Assembly (NCBI RefSeq): GCF_016863295.1
Contig: NZ_BOOP01000008.1
Span: 124,001 to 188,000, forward strand
Length of the DNA: 64,000 bases
Direction of reading: 5' to 3'
Origin: Planotetraspora phitsanulokensis
GTDB lineage: Bacteria; Actinomycetota; Actinomycetes; Streptosporangiales; Streptosporangiaceae
A program made the position numbers and the translations under genes. A model generated the notes under the pieces. The model ran no database searches and was not told the DNA's origin. It worked only from the letters and a program-made list of their open reading frames with translations. Below are positions 1 to 8,503 of this stretch, one piece after another. Every line of letters begins with the position of its first letter. Positions within the stretch are counted from its first letter, which is position 1.

Positions 1-540
1 AAGAGCAAGGACGAGCTGCTGCTGCTGATGTCGGACGCGGCCCTGGACGGACCACCGGACCTGCCGGACGGCCTGGACTGGCGGACCGGGCTGACGCTGT
101 GGGCACGGGGCTTGCTGAAGGTGCTGGGACGCCACCCGTGGACCGTGCAGATCCCGATCAGCGGGCCGCCGGTGGGACCCAACAACCTCTGGTGGTTCGA
201 CCGTGCGCTACGCGCGTTGGGCGACACCGGTCTCGATGAGGAGGACAAGGTCGGAGTCGTGATGGGCCTGCTGACCTTCGTGCACGGCGAGCTCCGGCTG
301 AGCATCGAACTTTCGAAGGGCTATGCGGAGAACCCTGAGGCCTTCGGCCGCCAGTACGGCAAGGCACTCGCGCAGGTGGTGGACGCGCGGCGGTTTCCCG
401 CGCTCAGCAAGGTGATCGCCGCCGGCGTCTTCGAGGGCGAGGTCCCTTACGACGACGAGGTCGAGGGGGAGTTCGGGCTGAGCCTGTTCCTGGACGGCGT
501 GGCCGCGTTCATCGAGCGCAGGACCGCAAGGCAAGGGTAA
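1..540 (+). CDS. TetR/AcrR-family regulator, C-terminal part (5' end outside window)
   Basis: The frame is open from the first base (K-S-K-D-E-L-L-L-L-M) to the TAA at 538-540, so the gene starts before the window. The opening K-S-K-D-E-L-L matches the segment just after the DNA-binding helix-turn-helix of TetR proteins, where a recognition helix is followed by 'sKdeLl'. The rest is an all-helical ligand-binding domain ending in F-I-E-R-R. The internal ATG at 28 is not a true start. The ligand and targets cannot be read because the HTH and the upstream neighbour are missing. Confidence 0.75.
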   Translation, partial: KSKDELLLLMSDAALDGPPDLPDGLDWRTGLTLWARGLLKVLGRHPWTVQIPISGPPVGPNNLWWFDRALRALGDTGLDEEDKVGVVMGLLTFVHGELRLSIELSKGYAENPEAFGRQYGKALAQVVDARRFPALSKVIAAGVFEGEVPYDDEVEGEFGLSLFLDGVAAFIERRTARQG

Positions 541-633
541 AGGACTACTGGGCCGAGGCACTGACCGGCGTAGCCGGACTGCTGGACTCAAAATCAGGTT
601 CACCTGGAGCCCGGAGCCGCGCATTGGCGGAGG

Positions 634-1266
634 TCAGCCGGAGTTCTTGAACACCGGGTCGGAGAAGCCGCCGGTCGCGGTCCAGACGAGCGTGCTCTGG
701 ACCACTGTGGACGTGCGGACGAAGGTGGCCTTCCTGCCGTCATCGGCGATACTGGCGCGTTTCCAGCCGTCGAAGTTCTTGGTGAGATGGTGATCCCATC
801 TGCGTAGGTTCCCCAGCCCCACTGCGGCGATGGACTCCGTCGGCGGCTCGCCGTCCGCGCAGTAGCGGCCGAAGTTCGCGATCACCGTGACCGTGCCGCC
901 CCTGGCCTGGAGCTTGATTCTCTGGCAGGCGTCGGTCTTCGTGCCGTAGATCAGGCGTGGATTTGTCCATTCCCCGGCTCTCGGGTTGTAGTGCTGCTCG
1001 AAGAGTCCTTCACCACGCCGGTAGTGCATCGCCACCCGGCGACCGTCCGCGAGCCTTACTTCTCCCTCGAACCAACTGGGATCCGACCCCTCGACATCGC
1101 TTTCACGCGGTTCGCCGCTGCCCTGCGGCGACGAGTTCGGCGTGGGCGCGCGATCCTGCGCGGACGGCGTGACGGTCGCCTGCGCGACCGGTCGTTCCTG
1201 GCCACATGCCACAGCGGTCGCGAGCAGTGTCACGCAGGCCAGCATCCGTGTCCCCGCTGCGCGCAT
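634..1266 (-). CDS. putative secreted lipoprotein, function unknown
   Basis: About 210 residues. The chosen ATG at 1266 has GGGAG five bases upstream and begins a lipoprotein signal: M-R-A-A-G-T-R, a hydrophobic stretch, then A-T-A-V-A-C as lipobox. A Ser/Pro/Thr-rich linker (about residues 25-55) leads to a compact C-terminal domain of about 150 residues containing two further Cys. The frame stays open upstream to 1419, but that extension would bury the signal peptide. It is transcribed away from the small gene at 1442. I do not recognise the family; surface attachment is inferred from the signal alone. Confidence 0.6.
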   Translation of the reverse strand: MRAAGTRMLACVTLLATAVACGQERPVAQATVTPSAQDRAPTPNSSPQGSGEPRESDVEGSDPSWFEGEVRLADGRRVAMHYRRGEGLFEQHYNPRAGEWTNPRLIYGTKTDACQRIKLQARGGTVTVIANFGRYCADGEPPTESIAAVGLGNLRRWDHHLTKNFDGWKRASIADDGRKATFVRTSTVVQSTLVWTATGGFSDPVFKNSG

Positions 1267-1441
1267 TGCATCTCCCTGTGGTCCCGCAAAGCGGCGTACC
1301 CGGCTCAGGCACTCCGGATACGGACTGGGTGACAAACTACTGCGGCTCATCGGAGCAGGCCTTTCCGATCTCCGCGCGCAGTAGCCGTTACGGGCAAGAT
1401 CGTGTTGCTGCATGCCCAAGAGCCTTCGGCATGATGACTGC

Positions 1442-1753
1442 GTGACGCATTGGTTTCGCAGCTACTGGGACGAAGCGGACATCTGGTTCTACTTCGAGGT
1501 CGATGAGAGCGGCTGGGTTGTTCGACAGGTAGAGCTTCAGGGCCCGGATGGTGTCCCCGTTGTGGCGGCGTCTCTGGAGGAGTGGCAGCATGCACAGGCT
1601 GCCGGCCGAGTGAACCACTACGAAGCGACATATGGCGGGACCGCCGAGAGACCTGTGCAGGAATGGGACGAGCACTTCCCCCATACCCTCACCCGCGCTC
1701 AGTTCGAGGCGGTATGGGAGCAGGCGCGGCGTGCCCTTGAAAGTGGCGCCTGA
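1442..1753 (+). CDS. small conserved-type hypothetical protein
   Basis: About 103 residues beginning V-T-H-W-F-R-S-Y-W-D-E-A-D-I-W-F-Y-F-E-V, a Trp/Phe-rich acidic protein with no signal peptide or membrane segment. I have seen proteins with this H-W-F-R-S-Y-W-D-E start in actinobacteria without an assigned function (memory of the family, not a search). The GTG at 1442 is preferred because it begins that motif; an in-frame ATG at 1412 would add ten residues. Neither has a strong ribosome site. The 5' end lies antisense to the upstream region of the lipoprotein gene. Confidence 0.55.
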   Translation: MTHWFRSYWDEADIWFYFEVDESGWVVRQVELQGPDGVPVVAASLEEWQHAQAAGRVNHYEATYGGTAERPVQEWDEHFPHTLTRAQFEAVWEQARRALESGA

Positions 1754-1961
1754 CCGCGAAGATCAGAGAGGGCCGCCGCTCAATGCCTCGAGTTATGAGT
1801 GGAGGGCCGGGTCGGGTTCGCCGGCTCCCCGGCAGAGCTCAGCCAGCGTGTGCCTGGCCATACGTGCACCATGGCTTCAGTCATGTCAGATATGACTAGG
1901 CCTGAAACTACTAGTCACGTCGGCGGTCACTACCTCAGGCCGCTGCGGCCGCCGTTAGGAG

Positions 1962-2339
1962 TCAGCCGGCGCGGTCGAGGTTCTCGTACGACTCGCGGGC
2001 GTCGATTAGTTCGTCCCAGTGCTCCTCCGCCCAAGCGCACGCGACCGCCATCGGTTTGAGCATGCTGCGGCCGAGTGAAGTCAACTCGTACTCGACATGC
2101 GGGGTGGCCTCGGCGTAGACGGTGCGCCTGACCAGACCGTCCCGTTCGAGTGACCGCAGCGACTGGGTGAGGACCTTGGGTGTGACGCGGCGCAGTGGCA
2201 CACGCAGCTCGGAGAACCGGCGCGGCCCGTGTTCGAGGCAGCGGATGATGAGCGCCGCCCATTTTTCGCCGAATCGAATCGGATTGAGCGAGGACGGGCA
2301 CAACTCGTCGAACATGTCGGCGGGCAGGGGGTCCCTCAT
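1962..2339 (-). CDS. HxlR-family winged-helix transcriptional regulator
   Basis: 125 residues. The pattern C-P-S-S-L-N-P-I-R-F-G-E-K-W near the N-terminus, then F-S-E-L-R-V-P-L-R-R-V-T-P-K-V-L-T-Q-S-L and a Y-E-L-T-S-L-G wing, is the signature of the HxlR/MarR-like regulators. The usual 'cpi' Cys is at about residue 12, so redox or quinone sensing is possible, as in HypR/QorR relatives (family knowledge). It is divergently oriented from the NAD(P)-binding gene at 2442, about 100 bases apart. HxlR genes are often paired this way with an oxidoreductase they control, so that is the likely target. The start ATG at 2339 fits the family length. Confidence 0.85.
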   Translation of the reverse strand: MRDPLPADMFDELCPSSLNPIRFGEKWAALIIRCLEHGPRRFSELRVPLRRVTPKVLTQSLRSLERDGLVRRTVYAEATPHVEYELTSLGRSMLKPMAVACAWAEEHWDELIDARESYENLDRAG

Positions 2340-2441
2340 GGCCTCACGATAGCCGGTATCCCAGAGGTAACCGCAGCCGCCGATAGCGTCCGCGAAGTGG
2401 CCGGGGAAACGGACTCCGGCCCTCGTGAAAGGCGGTTGGTC

Positions 2442-3066
2442 ATGAACATCGTGGTCTTCGGCGCGGGTGGCCGTGCCGGACGGCAGGCCGTCGCGGAGGC
2501 GCACCGGCGTGGCCACCAGGTCACCTCCGTTGTGCGCGATCCCGCAGGCCACAGCGACCTGACAGGCGTCCGGGTAGTAGAGGGTGACGTCACGGACGGG
2601 CTGAGCATCGAGCGTGCGGCCGCAGGGCACGACGCCGTCATCAGCGCCGCCGTGGACCTGTCCGTGCCACCGCACGACTTCTTCACCGCGTCGGCCCGCG
2701 CCCTGGCCACCGGTCTCGACGAAGGCGGGCGTACGGCGCCTGGTGGTGGTCGGCCTCGCGTCGATCATGCCCGGGGCGTCAGGCGCTCCCTTGATGGACG
2801 AGCCCGGCTATCCCAACGAGTACCGCGCCTTCTACCTCGGTCACGCGGCGGGACTCGACGCGCTTCGGTCCTGCGACCTCGACTGGGCGTATGTCGCGCC
2901 GGCGGGCGACTTCGACCATGACGGCACGCGCATCGGCCGATACCAGATCGCCGAGCATGGAGACCCGGCCAGCCGGATCACCTACGCGGACTTCGCGATC
3001 GCGCTGCTCGACGAAATCGAGACTCCTCGCCATCACCGCGCCGCCGTGAGCATCCGGGAGGCGTGA
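2442..3066 (+). pseudogene. NAD(P)-binding (atypical SDR / NmrA-like) oxidoreductase, frameshifted
   Basis: The start M-N-I-V-V-F-G-A-G-G-R-A-G-R gives a Rossmann G-x-G-G-x-x-G motif, followed by S-V-V-R-D-P and the V-E-G-D-V-T-D motif of the NAD(P)H-binding family. The frame is lost near 2727: one frame ends its homology at A-L-A-T-G-L-D-E, and the next resumes at A-G-V-R-R-L-V-V-V-G-L-A-S and runs to the TGA at 3064-3066. Removing one G from the GAAGGCGGGC stretch would rejoin the frames into a normal product of about 207 residues. Either the gene is broken or there is a single-base sequence error. The HxlR gene next to it is a likely regulator. Confidence 0.75.
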
Positions 3067-3276
3067 TGGCTGCGGTACACGACCACCCGAACATCCGTCG
3101 ATCCGAGGAGACCGGCGGCCCGGCAGCGGAACCCTAGGAGTGGCCCGCCTACGGTCGCCGCTTCGCTCGATGAGACGGCGTCCACTCACCACTGAACCGA
3201 TCATCCCGGCGACCATTCGGGCCGTACTCGGTCGGAGGAGGAGCGGTGAACGTCCAGTCCACTGCCGGAAGCGCCA

Positions 3277-3696
3277 CTACGAGCACGCCGACGAGGACTG
3301 CGACCCGGACACCCCGCCTGGCCGGCGAGGCGGGGCGATCAGGAAGAAGACGCCGTTGCCCAGCAGGTACAGGAAAACGACGAAGAGCGCCAGGGGCATC
3401 CAGTCGAGCAGGGAGCCGAACACCAGGGCCCCGCAGCCGACGAAGGGAACCGACCACAGTGCGGTGCCCAGCCATCTCTGGATCCTGAACGCCCGGAGGA
3501 CGCAGGCCTCCACCACAGCGCCGAGCGCACCGAGACCGACCAGGACCGCGAAATTCATTCCGAGCACGCAGTAGAACCCGTCCCAGCCGCTGGGGCACGA
3601 CCGTCCCGGCAGTTCGCTCGCCGGTCCGAACAAGGAGGCCACCGCGAGCCCCGCCGCCGCCGCTCCGAGAGTCAGCCCGGTCAGTTCACGTTTCAT
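3277..3696 (-). CDS. small membrane protein, probably frameshifted at its 3' end
   Basis: The ATG at 3696 begins M-K-R-E-L-T-G-L followed by hydrophobic segments at about residues 5-25, 40-65 and 80-120, so three or four membrane spans. The family is unknown to me. After F-F-L-I-A-P-P-R-R-P-G-G the frame runs into a short low-complexity tail and stops at 3277. The neighbouring frame instead carries V-R-V-A-V-L-V-G-V-L-V-V-A-L-P-A-V, a convincing further membrane segment, and stays open to 3149. The natural product is therefore probably about 185 residues with a one-base shift near 3330. Alternatively the shorter form is real. No operon partner is evident. Confidence 0.5.
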   Translation of the reverse strand: MKRELTGLTLGAAAAGLAVASLFGPASELPGRSCPSGWDGFYCVLGMNFAVLVGLGALGAVVEACVLRAFRIQRWLGTALWSVPFVGCGALVFGSLLDWMPLALFVVFLYLLGNGVFFLIAPPRRPGGVSGSQSSSACS

Positions 3697-3822
3697 GACA
3701 CCAACGTCGCTCCGCTGGGGTGCGGCCGACAGAGTACGACAACTCATGCAAAGTACTCAGATCGCCAGTGATTGTGACCCATCGGTTGCCGTGGCGGAAA
3801 CGCCGCTGACAGGATTTTCGCC

Positions 3823-4662
3823 ATGCCCACCTTCTCCGCGAACGACGGCACCGACCTCGCCTACCACGTCTACGGAGAGGGTGCCCCGGTGATCTGCCTG
3901 TCGGGTGGCCCGATGCAGGACTCCGGTTATCTCGGTGAGCTCGGCGGCCTGCCTGCCCGTCGACAGCTGATCATGATGGACCCTCGCGGCACCGGCCTGT
4001 CGGCGACGCCCGACGCCGCAGCCTCCTATCGTTGTGACCGGCTCGTCGACGACGTCGAGGCGCTGCGCGAGCACCTCGGCCTCGACCGGATGGACCTGCT
4101 CGCGCACTGCGCCGGCGCGAACCTCGCGACGCTGTACGTGGCCCGCCATCCCGAACGCGTCCGAAAACTCGCTCTGATCACTCCGAGCACCAGGGCCGTC
4201 GGCATCGAGGCCACGGGGGAGTCCCGGCTGGAGACCGCGCGGCTCCGCGCGGACGAGCCCTGGTTCGAAGCCGCCTTCTCCGCCCTTGAGCAAATCGTGG
4301 CCGGCAAGGCCGGCGACGACAGCTGGAAGGCCATCGACCCCTTCTTCTACGGCCGATGGGACGCGGCGGCACGGGCTCACCTGGCGGCCCAGGACGGCCG
4401 TCGGAACGAGGAGGCCGCTGCCGCCTTCGGCGCCGAGGGCGCATTCGACCCGGACGCCACTCGCGCGGCACTGGCCGCATTCCACGCGCCGGTGTTGTTG
4501 CTCGCCGGCGAGGTCGACCTGAACACGGTTCCGAGTGTCGTGGCAGAGTTCGCCGAACTGTTCCCGAACGCCGAGTTCGTCGTTCAGCCAGGGGCAGGTC
4601 ACTTTCCGTGGCTGGACGACGCCGGCCGGTTCGTGACGACCACCGCGACCTTCCTGGGCTGA
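3823..4662 (+). CDS. alpha/beta-hydrolase, proline-iminopeptidase-like, with Cys at the nucleophile position
   Basis: 279 residues in the usual length range. L-S-G-G-P-M near residue 27 corresponds to the H-G-G-P oxyanion loop and M-D-P-R-G-T-G-L-S follows as in prolyl aminopeptidase-type enzymes. The nucleophile elbow, normally G-x-S-x-G, reads A-H-C-A-G, with Cys96 encoded by TGC at 4108-4110. Asp232 (G-E-V-D-L) and His260 (G-A-G-H-F) complete the apparent triad. Most relatives use Ser; a Cys nucleophile occurs in dienelactone hydrolase. The enzyme may therefore be active with altered chemistry or be inactive. Substrate unknown; it stands alone between convergent neighbours. Confidence 0.8.
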   Translation: MPTFSANDGTDLAYHVYGEGAPVICLSGGPMQDSGYLGELGGLPARRQLIMMDPRGTGLSATPDAAASYRCDRLVDDVEALREHLGLDRMDLLAHCAGANLATLYVARHPERVRKLALITPSTRAVGIEATGESRLETARLRADEPWFEAAFSALEQIVAGKAGDDSWKAIDPFFYGRWDAAARAHLAAQDGRRNEEAAAAFGAEGAFDPDATRAALAAFHAPVLLLAGEVDLNTVPSVVAEFAELFPNAEFVVQPGAGHFPWLDDAGRFVTTTATFLG

Positions 4663-4745
4663 GGTCGTCACGGCTGAACCTGGCCTGTCTTCGGTACGAC
4701 GTCCGGATCGCGCGGGCCGGCGCGGTCACCCGCCCGTTCGGCCGA

Positions 4746-5519
4746 CTACTGCGTCGCGGCGATCCGCAGGGCGTGGAACTGCTTCAGCAGGTCGGGATCT
4801 CCGGAGGCGCGTACGGAGGAGTCGTCGCCCCGGTTCCAGAGCCAGAGCAGGAGCGGGACCGCGTCCCCGCTCACCAGGGCCTCTCCGTCGAAGCCCGTGG
4901 CCGAGTCCTGCACGTCCACGTGGCCGGGCTGCGCGCCGCGGCCTGCCACGGCCGCCAGCGTCCAGGCGTGGTGGCTCGCGGAGACGGAGATCGGCCGCTC
5001 GTCCGGCGTGTCGAGAAGCGTGCCGAAGTCGTCCAGCCAGTGGTTGCTGCCGTAGCCGAGGAAGAGCTTCAGGACCTCGTCGATCCCGTCGAAGGCGAGA
5101 TCGTCCGGGATCGGGGACACCGGACGCCCAGCCGCGAGCTCGGCGTCGACGCGATGGATCACCGTCTCCTGAGCCATGCGGCGGATCCAGAAGCCGACGG
5201 TCTGATCGGGCTCGTGCCAGGTGGCCGCGGGATCGGCCGGAGAGTGCTTGGAGAACTGCCCGATCAGCGCCTCGTAGGCCCTGTCCAGGGAGGCGACGGG
5301 GTCGTCGTCGAGCACGCCGGGCGGCCACTCGTCAGGGAAGGCCCCCAGCCGGATGCACTCGGCCTTGTGTAGGTAGACCTTGGCGACGTGGTCCGCGAGG
5401 TCCCCTACGGACCAGTCGGGGCAGGAGGGCACGCGGGCCGACGGATCGGCGCCGACGACGGCGGACCGCAACAGGGCGAAGTCGTCCTCGAGACAACTGA
5501 GAAGCCGGGAGAATTCCAT
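4746..5519 (-). CDS. maleylpyruvate isomerase family mycothiol-dependent-type protein (DinB-like)
   Basis: 257 residues from the ATG at 5519, which starts M-E-F-S-R-L-L; the upstream in-frame start at 5579 would add a tail not expected for the family. Residues about 30-45 read C-P-D-W-S-V-G-D-L-A-D-H-V, the signature helix of the MDMPI N-terminal (DinB-like four-helix) domain whose His binds a divalent metal. E-T-V-I-H-R-V-D-A-E in the middle supplies further ligand positions, and a C-terminal beta-rich MDMPI_C-like domain follows. Members use mycothiol as thiol cofactor in actinobacteria, but most have no known substrate. A second, shorter homologue lies just downstream at 5613. Confidence 0.8.
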   Translation of the reverse strand: MEFSRLLSCLEDDFALLRSAVVGADPSARVPSCPDWSVGDLADHVAKVYLHKAECIRLGAFPDEWPPGVLDDDPVASLDRAYEALIGQFSKHSPADPAATWHEPDQTVGFWIRRMAQETVIHRVDAELAAGRPVSPIPDDLAFDGIDEVLKLFLGYGSNHWLDDFGTLLDTPDERPISVSASHHAWTLAAVAGRGAQPGHVDVQDSATGFDGEALVSGDAVPLLLWLWNRGDDSSVRASGDPDLLKQFHALRIAATQ

Positions 5520-5612
5520 CCGCCCATCGAACCAGCCGCTCCCGGAGTTCTGAAACCGGGTTTCCGCACGGGCGGTCACGTCCGGCTCCGACGGCAGGGC
5601 GAAGCGCCGGGC

Positions 5613-6206
5613 CTACTCGGTCAGCGGGGCTCCGCGCCAGCGCCACTGCCCCAGACGCGGACGGCCTGGCAACTCGGTCCGTCCCGTAGAGAACAGCAGC
5701 GCCTGCCAGGGGTCGACGGCCTCGAGAGCAGCCACAGCCTCCGGGAACATCCGGGCGAGCACCCGTGCGCACACGTCGCGTGGCGGATCGAACGGGAGGC
5801 CGAGACCATGTGCGATGTCCTGGCCGTGGAGCAGGGCCTCGACGCAGCCCATCGCGGCGAAGCCCTCGGGGTCGGCCATCCCCGTGGGGTGGTAGGCCCG
5901 CATCTGAGGCGAGGCCGTGAGCACCGTGGCGATCAGGATGCGTGCCCCGGTCTCGGCGAACTCCAGCACCTCGGCAGGGGAGGCGTCCTGGTCGGCGTTG
6001 GCCATGAAACGCACATACCTGCCGGCGGGCCGCGTCACGATCTGGCCGGCGTAGGACATCAGGCAGTCGCCGATGTGCTCGGCCGTCTGCCGGCAGTCCC
6101 ACTCCAGCGTGCCCGCCTGAACGGACCAGTCGGCTCCGGCGGCCGGGCTGAGTGCGGCGACCACATGGGAGATCGCCGTGTCCACGTCGTCGGCGGTGAC
6201 CGTCAT
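5613..6206 (-). CDS. maleylpyruvate isomerase N-terminal-domain protein (DinB-like)
   Basis: 197 residues. The ATG at 6206 has a GGAGCT ribosome site four bases upstream and starts M-T-V-T-A-D-D-V. The metal-site helix is W-D-C-R-Q-T-A-E-H-I-G-D-C-L (about residues 34-47), and the late H-G-Q-D-I-A-H-G motif gives two further His. It is shorter than the 4746 gene and lacks the C-terminal domain. It lies immediately downstream of the amidohydrolase gene on the same strand (44-base gap), so the two are probably co-transcribed. A thiol-transfer or isomerase role is only inferred. Confidence 0.8.
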   Translation of the reverse strand: MTVTADDVDTAISHVVAALSPAAGADWSVQAGTLEWDCRQTAEHIGDCLMSYAGQIVTRPAGRYVRFMANADQDASPAEVLEFAETGARILIATVLTASPQMRAYHPTGMADPEGFAAMGCVEALLHGQDIAHGLGLPFDPPRDVCARVLARMFPEAVAALEAVDPWQALLFSTGRTELPGRPRLGQWRWRGAPLTE

Positions 6207-6250
6207 GCTGAGCTCCACGAAATCTCGAGGGCGAACCCGCACCCCTCCGG

Positions 6251-7195
6251 TCAGGGGCGGTCGATCGTGAAAAGCCTGGCGGCGTTGTCGTGGCAGACGT
6301 CGCGCAGCCAGTCGTCCCCGAGATCCAGGTCGGCCAGCGCCTGGAGGGCCTCGCCGTACGGATAGGGGATGTTGGGGAAGTCGGTGCCGAGCAGGATGCG
6401 GTCCTGGAGGTCCAGCAGGCGGGGAATCGCCTCGCGCGGGAACGGCGCGGTCTCCTCGGTGAACCGGGTGAAGGCCATCGTGGTGTCCAGGTGGACCCGC
6501 GGGTGCCGTACGGCCAGGGCGAGGAACTCGGCGTATTCGGGGGTGCCCATGTGGGCGATGACCAGCCGCAGGCGGGGGTACCGGGCGAGCAGGGCGGCCA
6601 TCGGTCCCGGGCCGGTGTGCGGGCCGGGGGCCGGGCCGGACCCGCAGTGCGTCACCACCGGTATGCCCTCGTCTTCCAGCAGTCCCCAGACCTCGTCGAG
6701 GAGCGGGTCGTTCGGGTCGTAGGCGCCCACCTGGAGATGCGCCTTGAACACGCGGGCGCCTGACTCGACCGCACGCGTCACGTACTGCGTGGCGCCCGGT
6801 TCGGGGAAGAACGTGGCGGTGTGCAGGCAGCCGGGGGTGCGGGCGGCGAAGTCGGCGGCCCAGGAGTTCAGCCACGCGGCCATGTCGGGCTTGTGGGGGT
6901 AGAGCATCGAGGTGAACGCCCGCAGCCCGTAGGCGCGGAGGCGTTCGACCCGGTCCTCCTCCGCGAGCCGGTAGGTGATCGGCCACTCGCGGCCGACCAG
7001 GGGTCCGGCGGAGTCGAAGTAGGCCCACACCTTGGCGAGCACGCTCTCCGGCATGAAGTGGGTGTGCACGTCGATCAGGCCGGGCAGGCCGAGGCCCCGC
7101 CAGAACGCGGTCACGGGCTCGACATCGTCCGCCTGCGGGTCGCCGTCGGCCTGACCGTCCGGGAGTGGGATCGCCCGCCTGATCGACTCCGTCAT
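6251..7195 (-). CDS. amidohydrolase (amidohydrolase_2 / ACMSD-like TIM barrel)
   Basis: 314 residues from the ATG at 7195. Metal-ligand motifs of the PF04909-type barrel occur in order: D-V-H-T-H-F (residues about 41-46), a lysine in A-H-L-Q context near 135, T-H-C-G near 180, I-A-H-M-G near 215, and the catalytic G-T-D-F-P near 270. The enzyme should hydrolyse or decarboxylate a small ring or carboxylate substrate. The true substrate is not readable. It is followed by two DinB/MDMPI-like genes on the same strand and divides at 7195 from the padR gene. The PadR palindrome at 7274-7304 lies in the shared intergenic space, so PadR may affect this gene too. Confidence 0.85.
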   Translation of the reverse strand: MTESIRRAIPLPDGQADGDPQADDVEPVTAFWRGLGLPGLIDVHTHFMPESVLAKVWAYFDSAGPLVGREWPITYRLAEEDRVERLRAYGLRAFTSMLYPHKPDMAAWLNSWAADFAARTPGCLHTATFFPEPGATQYVTRAVESGARVFKAHLQVGAYDPNDPLLDEVWGLLEDEGIPVVTHCGSGPAPGPHTGPGPMAALLARYPRLRLVIAHMGTPEYAEFLALAVRHPRVHLDTTMAFTRFTEETAPFPREAIPRLLDLQDRILLGTDFPNIPYPYGEALQALADLDLGDDWLRDVCHDNAARLFTIDRP

Positions 7196-7273
7196 AGCGC
7201 CACACGCTAACCGTGGCGGCTGAGGCCGTATGCCGTCGGGGTCGGGATTCGGTGGCTTTTCACCGGAATCGGT

Positions 7274-7304
7274 AGACCATATATCGGGACCCGATATATG
7301 GTCT
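7274..7304. promoter_or_regulatory. perfect 31-bp inverted repeat, probable PadR operator
   Basis: Left arm 7274-7288 (AGACCATATATCGGG), single centre base A at 7289, right arm 7290-7304 exactly complementary. It is AT-rich within a GC-rich genome and ends six bases before the padR start codon. PadR regulators usually repress their own promoter through such palindromes. The site is also about 80 bases upstream of the divergent amidohydrolase start, so it could control both directions. Confidence 0.85.
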
Positions 7305-7310
7305 CGTGCC

Positions 7311-7631
7311 ATGACCAAGATGACGGAGGCGACGTACTTCATACTCGCCGCGCTTCTCGACGCTCCGCTTCACGGCTACGGGATCATCAAACGCGCCGGC
7401 GAGCAGTCCGCCGGGCGGGTGAAGCTCGCCGTCGGCACCCTGTACGGAGCGCTCGACCGGCTCACGGAGGCGGGCCTGGTGGTGTTGGACAGGGAGGAGG
7501 TCGTCGACGGCCGGCCGAGGCGCTACTACCGGATCACCGACGACGGTGTCACCGCGGTCCGCGAGGAGGCGGTGCGGCTGCAACAGGCCGCCAGGGTCGT
7601 CACGGGCCAGATCGCGGTGGTGGGCGCATGA
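7311..7631 (+). CDS. PadR-family transcriptional regulator
   Basis: 106 residues from the ATG at 7311: M-T-K-M-T-E-A-T-Y-F-I-L-A-A-L-L-D-A-P-L-H-G-Y-G. The winged helix reads L-H-G-Y-G-I-I-K-R, then V-K-L-A-V-G-T-L-Y-G-A-L-D-R-L (recognition helix) and R-R-Y-Y-R-I-T (wing), all typical of PadR proteins. Only one dimerisation helix follows, so it is a short class member. A longer frame to 7230 would read through the operator and is rejected. The stop overlaps the ATG of the membrane-protein gene at 7628 (ATGA), so the pair is one operon. Autoregulation through the 7274-7304 palindrome is expected. Confidence 0.93.
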   Translation: MTKMTEATYFILAALLDAPLHGYGIIKRAGEQSAGRVKLAVGTLYGALDRLTEAGLVVLDREEVVDGRPRRYYRITDDGVTAVREEAVRLQQAARVVTGQIAVVGA

Positions 7632-8494
7632 GCGCGACGGCCGCGCTGGAACGACGCTACCGGCACCTGCTCAGGGCGTATCCCAAGGTCTATCGCGAGT
7701 GGCACGGCGAGGAACTCGTCAGCACGCTGATGGCGACGTCGGACCCTGAGGCGCGGCGTCCCTCGCTCAAGGAGGCCTTCGCTCTCATTGCTGGCGGATT
7801 CGCCGCCCATGCGCGGAACGCCAGGGCCGCGGGGGCGCCCTGGTGGGCCGACGGGCTGCAGTTGGGAGTGCTCGTCGTCGCGACGACCACGTTCGCCATG
7901 AAAATTCACTTCCTGTACGACTCCCGGCCGATCTGGGCGCTAGCCATGATCGTGCTGATGGTGGCGATCATCCGTGGATGGGTGCGGCTGGCTCTGCCTC
8001 TGGCGCTGGTCGCCGCAATCGAGGCCAGCCGCTTCCTGTTCCTGCACGGCGATGCGTGGCGGGTGACGGACTTCGCTCCCGCCTACGTCGAGACGTCGAG
8101 CATGGTGCCGCACTGGGTGATGGTCGCCGGCCTGGCCGTGCTCGCGATGCGGCCGAAAAAGAGTCTCCCCACGCGATCGTGGGCGTGGCTTCTCATTCCG
8201 GCGCTCTGCTGGGGGCTGCAGTTCGTCTACCCCTACTACGAAGAGATGTTGCCCTGGTTGCTTTTCCGGGCGGGCGTCGAGGTGCTGGTGCTCGGGGCCG
8301 TGGTCTGGGCGACTGTCGCGGTCAGGGATGCCAGGTGGGCGCTCGCCGCGGCCATCTATCTGATCCCCGGCCTGACCTACCTGGGCGAGAACCTGTCCAT
8401 GCACGGCAGGAAGGGCTTCGCCTACTGGGGCCTGCTCACCCTGCTCGTGGTCGTGTCCTTCGTGGTGGCCCGCCGTACGAGACAGAAGGTCTGA
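7628..8494 (+). CDS. multi-pass membrane protein coupled to PadR
   Basis: 288 residues. It starts on the ATGA that ends padR. The N-terminal 60 residues are cytoplasmic and charged (R-R-Y-R-H-L-L-R-A-Y-P-K-V-Y-R), a pattern common in PadR-partner membrane proteins of actinobacteria. About seven hydrophobic segments follow between residues 75 and 280. The function of this family is not known to me. Its strict coupling to PadR suggests that PadR mainly controls this protein, as in drug- or envelope-stress-responsive padR operons. Confidence 0.75.
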   Translation: MSATAALERRYRHLLRAYPKVYREWHGEELVSTLMATSDPEARRPSLKEAFALIAGGFAAHARNARAAGAPWWADGLQLGVLVVATTTFAMKIHFLYDSRPIWALAMIVLMVAIIRGWVRLALPLALVAAIEASRFLFLHGDAWRVTDFAPAYVETSSMVPHWVMVAGLAVLAMRPKKSLPTRSWAWLLIPALCWGLQFVYPYYEEMLPWLLFRAGVEVLVLGAVVWATVAVRDARWALAAAIYLIPGLTYLGENLSMHGRKGFAYWGLLTLLVVVSFVVARRTRQKV

Positions 8495-8503
8495 TCCGCC
8501 AGC

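Noticed and set aside
575-620. tRNA-like stretch CTGGACTCAAAATCAGGTTCACC
   Set aside because: It resembles an anticodon arm with CAA, but there is no acceptor or T arm that pairs, so no tRNA.
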